The notes beneath the pieces are model-generated. The model saw only the letters and a program-made list of their open reading frames with translations, was not told the DNA's origin and ran no database searches. This document shows, piece after piece, positions 57,261-64,000 of a stretch of DNA of 64,000 nt. A program made the position numbers and the translations under genes. Source of the DNA: Hydrogenophaga borbori. GTDB taxonomy: Bacteria; Pseudomonadota; Gammaproteobacteria; Burkholderiales; Burkholderiaceae_C. Position 1 is the stretch's first letter. Every line of letters starts with the position of its first letter. Location: NCBI RefSeq assembly GCF_003417535.1, contig NZ_QVLS01000007.1, positions 124,001-188,000 of the forward strand. The letters run 5' to 3'.

Positions 57261-58631
57261 ATGCGCCCATTGATCCACCTGTTGCTGGCGAGCCTGGTCG
57301 CGGGCTGTGCCAACCGAAGCTACACCGAAGCGGAATTCAAGCGCCCGGCCCACGCCGAGTGCATCGCGGGGGACTGCCGCAACGGCACCGGGACCCTGCG
57401 CTACCTCGATGGCACCGAGGTCACCGGGGCGCGCGTCAACGGCGAGCAGACGGCCGGCACCTACCAGATCCGCTGGCCCTGCCAGCCGGACAGGACGCAC
57501 GCCCTGACCTACGACGCGCAGAAGCGCCCGGTGTCGGGCACGATCATCCGTACCTGCATCAAGGACTCGCTGGCCATGAGCCAGGCGCCGCGCGTGGCCT
57601 CGTTCTCCGGGACCTTCTTCGCCGTGAACAATCCCTTCACCCGGGAAACCGTGTCCTCGTACAAGAGCGGTACCTACACCGACACGCGCGGCATCGTCTG
57701 GGAAGGCGAGTTCGACTACATCCCCATCCGCGACTCGGTGGAACTGCCCGGCTACGGCAAGACCTTTCTGCGCTCGGGCGCCTTCGTCTTCGTCGGCGCC
57801 AGGATCGACACCGAGCTGGACGAGGTGGTCCGCGGGCTGTTCATCAGCGAGCCGACCCGGCCCGAAGCGGACATCCGGCTGATCCGCGCCCGCCCTGACT
57901 ACCTGGAAAGCCTGCGCTCCACCTTCGTGGCGGACCGCGCCGCCAATGCGGCGGAACTGGCCGAGGAACAGCGCGCCAGCCGGGAGGCCTTCAACACCGT
58001 CCTGAACGTCGCGGCCGGCGCCGCCATCGTTTATGGCAGCGCGCGTGCCATGGCCGCGGCCGACCGCGCGACGCTCGACTCGATGACGGGACTGATCCGC
58101 GGCGGGCGCCCGCCCGCGGCACCCGGTGCGCGCACGCCCACGGTGGCGGCCGCAGGCCGTGCCCCCACGCCAGTCTCCGTGGCCGAGTTCCGCCGGCTTC
58201 AGGGGGCGGCCGACAACGCCGCCGCGGGCCGGCCCGCGAACGCGCCGTCGCGGCCGGCCGCGACGCCACAGGCCACGGCACCAGGGAACGCCACCACCCC
58301 GGCGGCGGGCCCCCGGAACGCCCAGGCGCCCGCGCAGAACGCCGGCGGTGGCCAGCGCGGCTACCCGGGCCTGCCCAAGGTGCGGACCGACCAGTGGGAC
58401 AGCACGGTCACGGGCAAGAAGAACGCCGACGCCTGGTGCCCCAAGTGGACCAAGTCCATCCGCGACGGGTTTATTGGCAGCAAGAACGACTTCATCGGCA
58501 TGGGGCCGTGCGGCTGCGAACTGGCGAAGAACTCGGTGTCCAACACCATGCCGGGTGTCTTCGTGGCGGAGTACTTCTGCAAGTTCGACTACACCTGGCG
58601 CCAGAACGTCCCGGACACCACCAGCCGGTAG
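57261..58631 (+). CDS. MORN-like lipoprotein of unknown function
   Basis: A 456-residue predicted lipoprotein with a lipobox ending LVAGC (Cys16). Residues about 30-190 contain MORN-like segments (GTGTLRYLDGTEVTGARVNG, then GTYTDTRGIVWEGEF), a repeat that binds membranes or partners. A coiled-coil patch follows, then a Pro/Ala-rich linker at about 290-380, and a C-terminal domain with five Cys (WCPKW, GPCGCEL, EYFCKF). It is coupled with the upstream exported protein, separated by 2 bases. The function is not known; an envelope-scaffold role is inference. Confidence 0.68.
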   Translation: MRPLIHLLLASLVAGCANRSYTEAEFKRPAHAECIAGDCRNGTGTLRYLDGTEVTGARVNGEQTAGTYQIRWPCQPDRTHALTYDAQKRPVSGTIIRTCIKDSLAMSQAPRVASFSGTFFAVNNPFTRETVSSYKSGTYTDTRGIVWEGEFDYIPIRDSVELPGYGKTFLRSGAFVFVGARIDTELDEVVRGLFISEPTRPEADIRLIRARPDYLESLRSTFVADRAANAAELAEEQRASREAFNTVLNVAAGAAIVYGSARAMAAADRATLDSMTGLIRGGRPPAAPGARTPTVAAAGRAPTPVSVAEFRRLQGAADNAAAGRPANAPSRPAATPQATAPGNATTPAAGPRNAQAPAQNAGGGQRGYPGLPKVRTDQWDSTVTGKKNADAWCPKWTKSIRDGFIGSKNDFIGMGPCGCELAKNSVSNTMPGVFVAEYFCKFDYTWRQNVPDTTSR

Positions 58632-58698
58632 GGATTGGTCGGCGGCGGGCCCGCCGGCGCGCCGCCGCCGGGTGCGGTCCCGCTGGTGAACGGCGCCC

Positions 58699-59946
58699 TC
58701 AGGCCCGCAGCAGGTCGTGCAGCGTGCGCGCGACGACCTTGGTGGCGCGGCGCAGGTCGTCCAGGCGCACGTGTTCGTCGGCGCGCTTGGCGTTGGACTC
58801 GCGCACGGTGCGCGGGCCGGCGCCGTAGATGACGCCGGGGATGCCGCGCTCGACGTAGAGGCGCACGTCGGTGTAGAGCGGCGTGCCGACGGCGGGGATG
58901 GGTTCACCGAAGACCTGCTCGCCATGCGTCTGCAGGGCCTTCACCAGGGCGGCATTGCCCGCCAGGGGCTTCATGGCGCGCGCCAGCAGCATGCGCTTGA
59001 TCTCGACCCGCAGCGCCTTGCCGCCGCGCGGCGGGTCGAAGCTGGCCGCCGCTTGCGCGATGGTCTCGCGCAGCGCGGCCTCCACCTGCGCGGGGTCTTC
59101 TTCGGGGATCATGCGGCGGTCGAGCTTGAGCACCACCTTGCCCGGGATCACGTTGGTGTTGGTGCCGCCACTGATGAGGCCGACGTTGAGGTAGGGGTGG
59201 CTGATGCCCTCGACCTTGGAGCGCACCTGCAGGTAGTCGCGGTTGAGCGCGTACAGGGCATTCAGGATGTGGGTGGCGCCCTGCAGCGCGTCGGTGCCGC
59301 TGTCAGGGATGGCGGCGTGCGCCATTTCGCCCTGCACCGTCACCTCCAGCTGCAGGCAGCCGTTGTGCGCCACCACCACCTGGTAGCTGAAGCCGGCGGC
59401 GATCATCAGGTCGGGCTTGGTCAGGCCCTTGGCGAGCAGCCAGCCCGGACCCAGTTCGCCGCCGAATTCTTCGTCGTAGGTGAAATGCAGCTCCACGCCG
59501 CCCTTGAGTGGCGCGCCGAGCGATTCGAGCGCGCGCAGCGCGAAGGTGAAGCTGGAGAAGTCGCTCTTGCTCACGGCGGTGGCGCGGCCATACATCGCGC
59601 CGTCGACGATTTCGCCGCCGTAGGGGTCGTGGGTCCAGCCCTCTCCGGGGGGCACCACGTCGCCGTGCGCGTTCAGCGCGATGGTGGGGCCGCCTTCGCC
59701 GAATCGGCGGCGCACGATGAGGTTGGTGATGCTCTGCAGGCCGGCGGCCCTCACCTCGGCCTCGGGCACCGCGTGCTTCTCGGCGGCATAGCCCATGGGG
59801 GCCAGCAGCTCGGCGGTGCGCTCGGCGTGCGGCGCGTTGTTGCCGGGCGGCGAGTCGGTGGGCACGCGCACCAGTTCGCGCAGGAAGGCGAGCTGTTCGT
59901 CGAAGTGGGCGTCGATCCAGGCGTCGAGTTGGGTGTGGGCGGTCAT
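58699..59946 (-). CDS. M20-family metallohydrolase (ArgE/DapE type)
   Basis: A 415-residue zinc hydrolase of the M20 family. Metal-binding motifs are NAHGDVVPPGEGWTHDPYGG (His-Asp and the second Asp) and TYDEEFGGELG with the catalytic and metal Glu. The C-terminal GTPLYTDVRLYVERG supplies the last ligand region. It is the final gene of gntR-puuE-uraD/allC-this gene, with a 2-base gap upstream, so it probably acts on a ureide or formamide intermediate. Its exact substrate is unknown; ordinary ArgE/DapE activity is less likely given the operon. Confidence 0.82.
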   Translation of the reverse strand: MTAHTQLDAWIDAHFDEQLAFLRELVRVPTDSPPGNNAPHAERTAELLAPMGYAAEKHAVPEAEVRAAGLQSITNLIVRRRFGEGGPTIALNAHGDVVPPGEGWTHDPYGGEIVDGAMYGRATAVSKSDFSSFTFALRALESLGAPLKGGVELHFTYDEEFGGELGPGWLLAKGLTKPDLMIAAGFSYQVVVAHNGCLQLEVTVQGEMAHAAIPDSGTDALQGATHILNALYALNRDYLQVRSKVEGISHPYLNVGLISGGTNTNVIPGKVVLKLDRRMIPEEDPAQVEAALRETIAQAAASFDPPRGGKALRVEIKRMLLARAMKPLAGNAALVKALQTHGEQVFGEPIPAVGTPLYTDVRLYVERGIPGVIYGAGPRTVRESNAKRADEHVRLDDLRRATKVVARTLHDLLRA

Positions 59947-59948
59947 GG

Positions 59949-61730
59949 TCAGGCGGTTTCTTTCGCGAGCTGCTCGAGGAGGTGGTCGAAGGCCAGCACG
60001 CTCAGTTCGATGTCGTCGCTGGTGCTGCTTTCCAGAGGGTTGTGGCTGATGCCGCTGTTTTCGCCGCGCACGAACAGCATGGCCTGCGGCATCACCTCGT
60101 GCAGCTTCATGGCGTCGTGGCCGGCGCCGCTGGGCATGCGGTGCACCGGCAGGCCCAGCGCGGCCACGGCCTTCTCCCAGCGGGCCTGCCAGTCGGGGTG
60201 GCTGGGGGCGGCGGACGCGGTCATGGTGCGCTCCAGGCGCTGGCCCAGGCCGCGGCGTTCACAAATGGCGCTGAGCTCGGCGAGCACGTCGCGCTCCAGC
60301 GCGTCGCGCTGGGCGTCGCTGGGCGCGCGCAGGTCGAGCGAGAACTGGCAGCGCCCGGGCACCACGTTGATGGAGCCACCGGGCACGTTGAGCAGGCCGA
60401 TGGTGGCGACCGAGTCGCCGTCCTGGGCGGCGCGCCGCTCCATGTAGAGCGCGAGCTCGGCCACCGCGCAGGCGGCGTCGCGGCGGCGGTCCATGGGCGT
60501 GGTGCCGGCGTGGCTGGCCATGCCGATCACCTCGCCCATGTGGCGCACGCCGGCGTTGATGGAGGTGACCACGGCCAGGGGCAGGCCCATTTCGTTGAGC
60601 ACCGGGCCCTGTTCGATGTGCACCTCGACGAAGCCCAGGTAGCGCGACGGGTCGCGGCGCAGCGCGCCGATGGCGTCCAGCGTGCCCGGCAGGCCGGCGG
60701 CGCGCATGGCGTCCTGCAGGCGCACGCCATCCGCATCGGTCTGGTCCATCCAGGCGGGGTTGAAGTCGCCGGTGAGCGCGCCCGAGCCCAGGAAGGTGGC
60801 CTTGTAGCGCTGGCCTTCCTCTTCCGAGAACGCCACGACCTCGACGCCGAAGGGCAGGCGCCGGCCGGCCCGGTGGAGGCGCTGCACGCAGGCCAGCGGC
60901 ACGAAGATGCCGAGTCGCCCGTCGTACTTGCCGCCGTTGCGCACGGTGTCGAAGTGGCTGCCGGTGAGCAGGCGCTTCGCATCGGGCGTGGCGCCGTGGT
61001 ACACGCCGACCACGTTGCCCACGGCGTCGATGGAGACCTCATCGAAGCCGCATTCGCGCATGCGCGCCATCAGCGCCTGCTGGCAGGCCTGGTGCGCGGC
61101 GGTGAGGTAGGTGACGGTGAGCTGGCCGCTCTCTTTGAACCCCGGGTCGCTGTGGCGCGCCAGGTCTTCGTGCCAGTCCCACACATGGTGGCCCAGCGCG
61201 GGTTCTGCGCCGAACTTGTCGGCCAGGCGAATCTCGGCGATGCGGTGGATATTGCGCAGGGCCTCTTCGCGCTCGAAGTCCACCGGGTTGTGCAGGCGGC
61301 GCTGGAAGGTGGCGATGATCTGCTGGCGCGTGAAGCCGCTGCCGCGCGGCCCGCGCACCGCCAGGATGAAGGGAAAACCGAAGCGCGCGTTGTAGTCGGC
61401 GTTGAGCCGCTGCAGCGCCTGGAACTCCTCGGGCGTGCAATGCGTGAGGCCGGCGCGGCTTTGCTCGCCCGTGCTTTCGCTGGTGAGGGTCTGGGCCACC
61501 ATGGCCTTGCCGGCCAGTTCGGGGTGGGCGCGGATCAGCGCCAGCTGCTCGTCGCGCGTGGCCTGGGCCACCGCCTGCACCAGCGCCCACTTGAGCGCGG
61601 CCAGGCTGGCGAAGGGGCGCTGGGCCAAGGTGCGTTCCACCACCCAGGGCGAGTGTTCGTACAGGCCGTCGAGCAGGCGCAGGGCCTCGGCGGGCGCGGC
61701 GGCGTTGAAGGTGTCGAGCGTGAGGGCCAT
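59949..61730 (-). CDS. OHCU decarboxylase-allantoate amidohydrolase fusion
   Basis: A 593-residue protein joining two steps of urate breakdown. Residues 1-170 are UraD (OHCU decarboxylase): AHPELAGKAM holds the catalytic His, and NADYNARFGFPFILAVRG follows. The linker carries HRIAEIRLADKFGAEP. Residues about 175-593 are an AllC/hydantoinase-type M20 hydrolase: TGSHFDTVRNGGKYDGRLG, FSEEEGQRYK, VEVHIEQGPVL, MASHAGTTPMDRR and PSGAGHDAM supply the dinuclear metal ligands. Both parts look intact. It is cotranscribed with puuE upstream (4-base gap) and the M20 gene downstream (2 bases). Confidence 0.93.
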   Translation of the reverse strand: MALTLDTFNAAAPAEALRLLDGLYEHSPWVVERTLAQRPFASLAALKWALVQAVAQATRDEQLALIRAHPELAGKAMVAQTLTSESTGEQSRAGLTHCTPEEFQALQRLNADYNARFGFPFILAVRGPRGSGFTRQQIIATFQRRLHNPVDFEREEALRNIHRIAEIRLADKFGAEPALGHHVWDWHEDLARHSDPGFKESGQLTVTYLTAAHQACQQALMARMRECGFDEVSIDAVGNVVGVYHGATPDAKRLLTGSHFDTVRNGGKYDGRLGIFVPLACVQRLHRAGRRLPFGVEVVAFSEEEGQRYKATFLGSGALTGDFNPAWMDQTDADGVRLQDAMRAAGLPGTLDAIGALRRDPSRYLGFVEVHIEQGPVLNEMGLPLAVVTSINAGVRHMGEVIGMASHAGTTPMDRRRDAACAVAELALYMERRAAQDGDSVATIGLLNVPGGSINVVPGRCQFSLDLRAPSDAQRDALERDVLAELSAICERRGLGQRLERTMTASAAPSHPDWQARWEKAVAALGLPVHRMPSGAGHDAMKLHEVMPQAMLFVRGENSGISHNPLESSTSDDIELSVLAFDHLLEQLAKETA

Positions 61731-61734
61731 GGTG

Positions 61735-62682
61735 TCAGGCGGTGAGTGGGTGTTGGGCGCGCCAGTGGCGCGCGATGTCCAGGCGGCGCGCGACCCACAC
61801 GCCGTCGTGCGACTGGACGTGGTCCAGGAAGCGCTGCAGCGCGGTGATGCGTCCGGGCCGGCCGAGCAGGCGGCAGTGCATGCCGACGCTCATCATCTTG
61901 GGCCGGTCCAGGCCGTTCGGGTCACCCTCGGCGTAGAGCGCGTCGAAGCTGTCCTTCATGTACTGGAAGAAGGGATCGGCGTGCGAATAGCCCTGCGGCA
62001 GCGCGAAGCGCATGTCGTTGCAGTCCAGGGTGTAGGGCACGATGAGCTGGTGCGCGTCGCTGCCGTCGCTCTTGCGCACCTTCATCCAGAAGGGCAGGTC
62101 GTCGCCGTAGTAGTCGCTGTCGTACTCGAAGCCACCGAAGTCGGCCACCAGGCGGCGCGTGTTCGGGCTGTCGCGCCCGGTGTACCAGCCCAGCGGGCGC
62201 TGGCCCGTCAGCTCCGTGAGGAGGCGCATGGCCTCGGCCATGTGGGCGCGTTCGGTGGCCTCGTCCACGTTCTGGTAGTGGATCCACTTGAGGCCGTGGC
62301 AGGCGATGTCGTGGCCAAGTTCGGTGAAGGCGGCGCAGACCTCGGGGTGGCGCTGCAGCGCCTGCGCCACGCCGAACACGGTGAGCGGCAGGCCGCGGCG
62401 CTCGAACTCGCGCAGCAGGCGCCAGACGCCGGCGCGCGAGCCGTACTCGTAGATGCCCTCCATGCTGATGTGCCGCGCGGGGTAGGCCGCGGGGTTGAAC
62501 ATCTCGGAGAGGAACTGCTCGGAGGCGGCGTCGCCGTGCAGCACGCTGTTCTCGCCGCCTTCCTCGTAATTGAGGACGAACTGCACGGCGATGCGCGCGC
62601 CGCCGGGCCAGCGGGCGTGCGGCACATCGCGGCCGTAGCCGATGAGGTCGCGCGGGTAGGGGGCGGTGGCGTCGTAGGTCAT
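61735..62682 (-). CDS. puuE: Allantoinase PuuE (polysaccharide-deacetylase fold)
   Basis: Metal-dependent allantoinase of the PuuE type, unrelated to AllB: it hydrolyses allantoin to allantoate. The 315-residue protein starts MTYDATAPYPRDLIGYGRD, with FVLNYEEGGENSVLHGD, GIYEYGSRAGVWRLLREF, DIACHGLKWIHYQNVDE and WYTGRDSPNTRRLV, all typical of PuuE. The ATG at 62682 is the family start; the open frame upstream is a shadow of gntR. gntR ends 8 bases upstream. Confidence 0.96.
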   Translation of the reverse strand: MTYDATAPYPRDLIGYGRDVPHARWPGGARIAVQFVLNYEEGGENSVLHGDAASEQFLSEMFNPAAYPARHISMEGIYEYGSRAGVWRLLREFERRGLPLTVFGVAQALQRHPEVCAAFTELGHDIACHGLKWIHYQNVDEATERAHMAEAMRLLTELTGQRPLGWYTGRDSPNTRRLVADFGGFEYDSDYYGDDLPFWMKVRKSDGSDAHQLIVPYTLDCNDMRFALPQGYSHADPFFQYMKDSFDALYAEGDPNGLDRPKMMSVGMHCRLLGRPGRITALQRFLDHVQSHDGVWVARRLDIARHWRAQHPLTA

Positions 62683-62690
62683 GGAGGCGC

Positions 62691-63365
62691 TCAGGACAGG
62701 GCGAGCGAGAGGTCGTTGGCGGGCCGGGGGCGGTCGAAGGCCAGGCTGGCCTCGACGTGCTGCAGGTGTTCTTCCATCAGGCGCACGGCCAGGGCCTCGT
62801 CGCGACCGGCCAGGGCCTTGACGATGGCGGCGTGCTCGTCGCACGAATCGGCGGCGGCCTCGCTGCTCTGGTACATGAGCGTGATGAGCGCGCAGCGCGA
62901 GATCAGGTCGCGCAGCAGGTCGGACAGCACGCGGTTGCCCATGAGCTCGGCCATGCGCACGTGGAAGTCGCCCAGCAGCTCGGTGCGGCCGGGCACGTCC
63001 TGCCGCAGCACGGCCTGGCGCTCCTGCGCCAGGTGCTCGCGCAGGGCGCGCAGGGTGGCCGGCGTGGCCTGGCGGACGAAGGCGCGGGTCATTTCCACCT
63101 CGAGCATGCGGCGCACGGCGAAGACCTGGCGGGCCTCGTCGGCCGAGGGCGTGGACACGAAGGCGCCGCGCGCGGGCTCCAGCCGGATGAGGCGGTTCTG
63201 GGAGAGTTGGAACAGGGCCTGCCTGACCAGGGTGCGCGAGACGCCGAAGTGATCGGCGAGTTTCTGCTCGGCGAGCTTGGTGCCTGGACGCAGCCGGTGT
63301 TCGACGATGGCGCGCGTGAGGGCGTCGACGATCTGGGCCGTGCTGGACGTTTCCATGCGCCGCAT
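62691..63365 (-). CDS. GntR/FCD-family transcriptional regulator
   Basis: A 224-residue regulator: winged helix at the N-terminus (LRPGTKLAEQKLADHFGVSR, then VRQALFQLSQNRLIRLEPAR) and a C-terminal FCD effector domain with metal-binding His (LLGDFHVRMAEL, SCDEHAAIV, LMEEHLQHVEASL). The start is taken at 63365 (MRRMETSS); starts further upstream would run through the palindrome at 63384-63399. It heads the ureide operon and is divergent from hiuH, so it most likely represses the catabolic genes and itself until an intermediate binds. Confidence 0.9.
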   Translation of the reverse strand: MRRMETSSTAQIVDALTRAIVEHRLRPGTKLAEQKLADHFGVSRTLVRQALFQLSQNRLIRLEPARGAFVSTPSADEARQVFAVRRMLEVEMTRAFVRQATPATLRALREHLAQERQAVLRQDVPGRTELLGDFHVRMAELMGNRVLSDLLRDLISRCALITLMYQSSEAAADSCDEHAAIVKALAGRDEALAVRLMEEHLQHVEASLAFDRPRPANDLSLALS

Positions 63366-63383
63366 GATAGCCAGATTCGCGCC

Positions 63384-63399
63384 AAAGTGTATACACTTT
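63384..63399. promoter_or_regulatory. 16-bp palindrome between gntR and hiuH
   Basis: AAAGTGTATACACTTT is a perfect palindrome in the 65-base gap between the divergent gntR and hiuH genes. It fits a GntR/FCD operator. TATACA inside it could also serve as a -10 element, so repressor binding would block transcription. A near copy is at 53682-53697. Confidence 0.7.
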
Positions 63400-63430
63400 C
63401 GGTCGACCAAATTCACAGGAGAACGCGGCC

Positions 63431-63784
63431 ATGGGCTTGAGCACCCACGTACTGGACACGATGCACGGTTGCCCGGCGGCGGGCATGGCGGTGGCGCTCT
63501 ATGCCACGCAGGGCGAGCAAGCGACGCTGATCAAGCGCTTCACGCTCAACGCGGACGGGCGCAACCCGGATGGCCCCTTGCTGGACAACGCCTCGCTGAA
63601 GGCGGGGACCTATCGGCTGGTGTTCGATGTGAAGGGCTACTTCGACGCCCGCGGCGTGGACCTGCCGGAGCCCCGCTTCCTGGACCGCGTGGCGCTGGAT
63701 TTCGGCGTGGCGAGGGTGGACCAGCACTACCACGTGCCGCTGCTGGTGAGCCCCTGGGCCTACTCCACCTACCGCGGCAGCTGA
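63431..63784 (+). CDS. hiuH: 5-hydroxyisourate hydrolase (transthyretin-like)
   Basis: Hydrolyses 5-hydroxyisourate to OHCU in urate degradation. The 117-residue protein begins MGLSTHVLDTMHGCPAAGMA with the catalytic His near the N-terminus and ends in the signature YRGS; DQHYHVPLLVSPWAYSTYRG precedes it. An AGGAGA ribosome site lies upstream. It acts just before the UraD domain of the opposite operon. There is no secretion signal, so the pathway is cytosolic. Confidence 0.96.
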   Translation: MGLSTHVLDTMHGCPAAGMAVALYATQGEQATLIKRFTLNADGRNPDGPLLDNASLKAGTYRLVFDVKGYFDARGVDLPEPRFLDRVALDFGVARVDQHYHVPLLVSPWAYSTYRGS

Positions 63785-63824
63785 GCCGCCGTGCCAGCCG
63801 CAGGGCCGGCGTGCCGCCAACAAG

Positions 63825-63847
63825 AAGGCCCGCACGAAGCGGGCCTT
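63825..63847. terminator. Hairpin between hiuH and the convergent partial gene
   Basis: A perfect 9-bp stem AAGGCCCGC/GCGGGCCTT around ACGAA. Neither strand has a strong T tract, but the convergent position suits a bidirectional terminator. Confidence 0.6.
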
Positions 63848-63870
63848 GAAAACGTCTCAAACCACGGAGA

Positions 63871-64000
63871 TCACTTGTTGCGCTGTCCCTCGGTCAGCGT
63901 GTCGAGTTGGAAGTTGCCGCTCTTGTCCCAGAGCCACACGTCGGTGTAGGTGACGCGACCCATGCGCACCGGCGCCGGGAAAGGCGCCGCGGCGCGCACC
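63871..64000 (-). CDS. C-terminal end of an unidentified protein, cut by window edge
   Basis: A frame open from the right edge to a TGA at 63871-63873 gives 42 residues ending TLTEGQRNK, with VTYTDVWLWDKSGNFQ before it. I cannot assign it to a family. Its convergent position next to hiuH and codon use like the neighbours suggest a real gene, and a purine-related membrane or binding protein would fit the context, but this is a guess. Confidence 0.5.
   Translation of the reverse strand, partial: VRAAAPFPAPVRMGRVTYTDVWLWDKSGNFQLDTLTEGQRNK

Noticed and set aside
63366..63416. N-terminal extension of the GntR regulator to 63416
   Set aside because: It would run through the palindromic operator, and the extra residues match no GntR protein.

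Overview
The window is GC-rich, gene-dense chromosomal DNA of a betaproteobacterium, most likely Burkholderiales/Comamonadaceae (Hydrogenophaga- or Acidovorax-like). This rests on the block yicC-gmk-rpoZ-spoT-greB, the kinase/phosphatase pair ahead of rph-rdgB-hemW, a DUF4148 protein, a Bug-family binding protein and a long IorA/IorB pair. There are three tRNA genes and no rRNA, insertion sequence, prophage or CRISPR array. Every gap is under 300 bases.

Left part (1-21,900), mostly housekeeping: a dynamin-like GTPase (cut by the left edge), mutY, rapZ-recN, nadK, hrcA, two tRNAs (CAT, probably Ile2, and Arg-ACG), greB, spoT, rpoZ, gmk and yicC. A Ser/Thr kinase with a PP2C phosphatase follows, then rph-rdgB-hemW, a metal-type two-component system, a DUF4148 secreted protein, a beta-lactamase-fold serine hydrolase, a DsrE-like exported protein and tRNA-Ser(TGA).

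Central nitrogen and carbon region (21,900-53,540): ureA-hupE-ureB-ureC-ureE-ureF-ureG run leftward. Divergent from ureA is the most unusual gene of the window, an NCS1-type nucleobase/hydantoin permease fused to a cysteine-rich linker, a histidine kinase and a receiver domain. It overlaps a LuxR-type response regulator gene. Next come a Cache-type kinase/NarL-type regulator pair with the pyruvate/peptide carrier cstA-ybdD, and the urea ABC transporter urtABCDE with a 66-residue membrane protein. Then come a Bug binding protein, iorB-iorA with a divergent LysR regulator, a TPR protein with a degenerate receiver domain, ureD (about 23 kb from ureA) and a NitT/TauT-type ABC transporter.

Right part (53,840-64,000): maeB malic enzyme and two unrecognised exported proteins, followed by a purine-ureide operon. 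This runs gntR, puuE, a uraD-allC fusion and an M20 peptidase, with hiuH divergent. A 16-bp palindrome lies between gntR and hiuH, and a near copy lies upstream of the NitT/TauT-type ABC transporter 10 kb away, which suggests one regulator controls both.

Together these genes can scavenge nitrogen: urate breakdown through hydroxyisourate, OHCU, allantoin and allantoate can lead to urea, urea is also imported by UrtABCDE, and urease releases ammonia. The permease-kinase fusion sits where it could sense a nucleobase, hydantoin or ureide and control these genes; that is inference.
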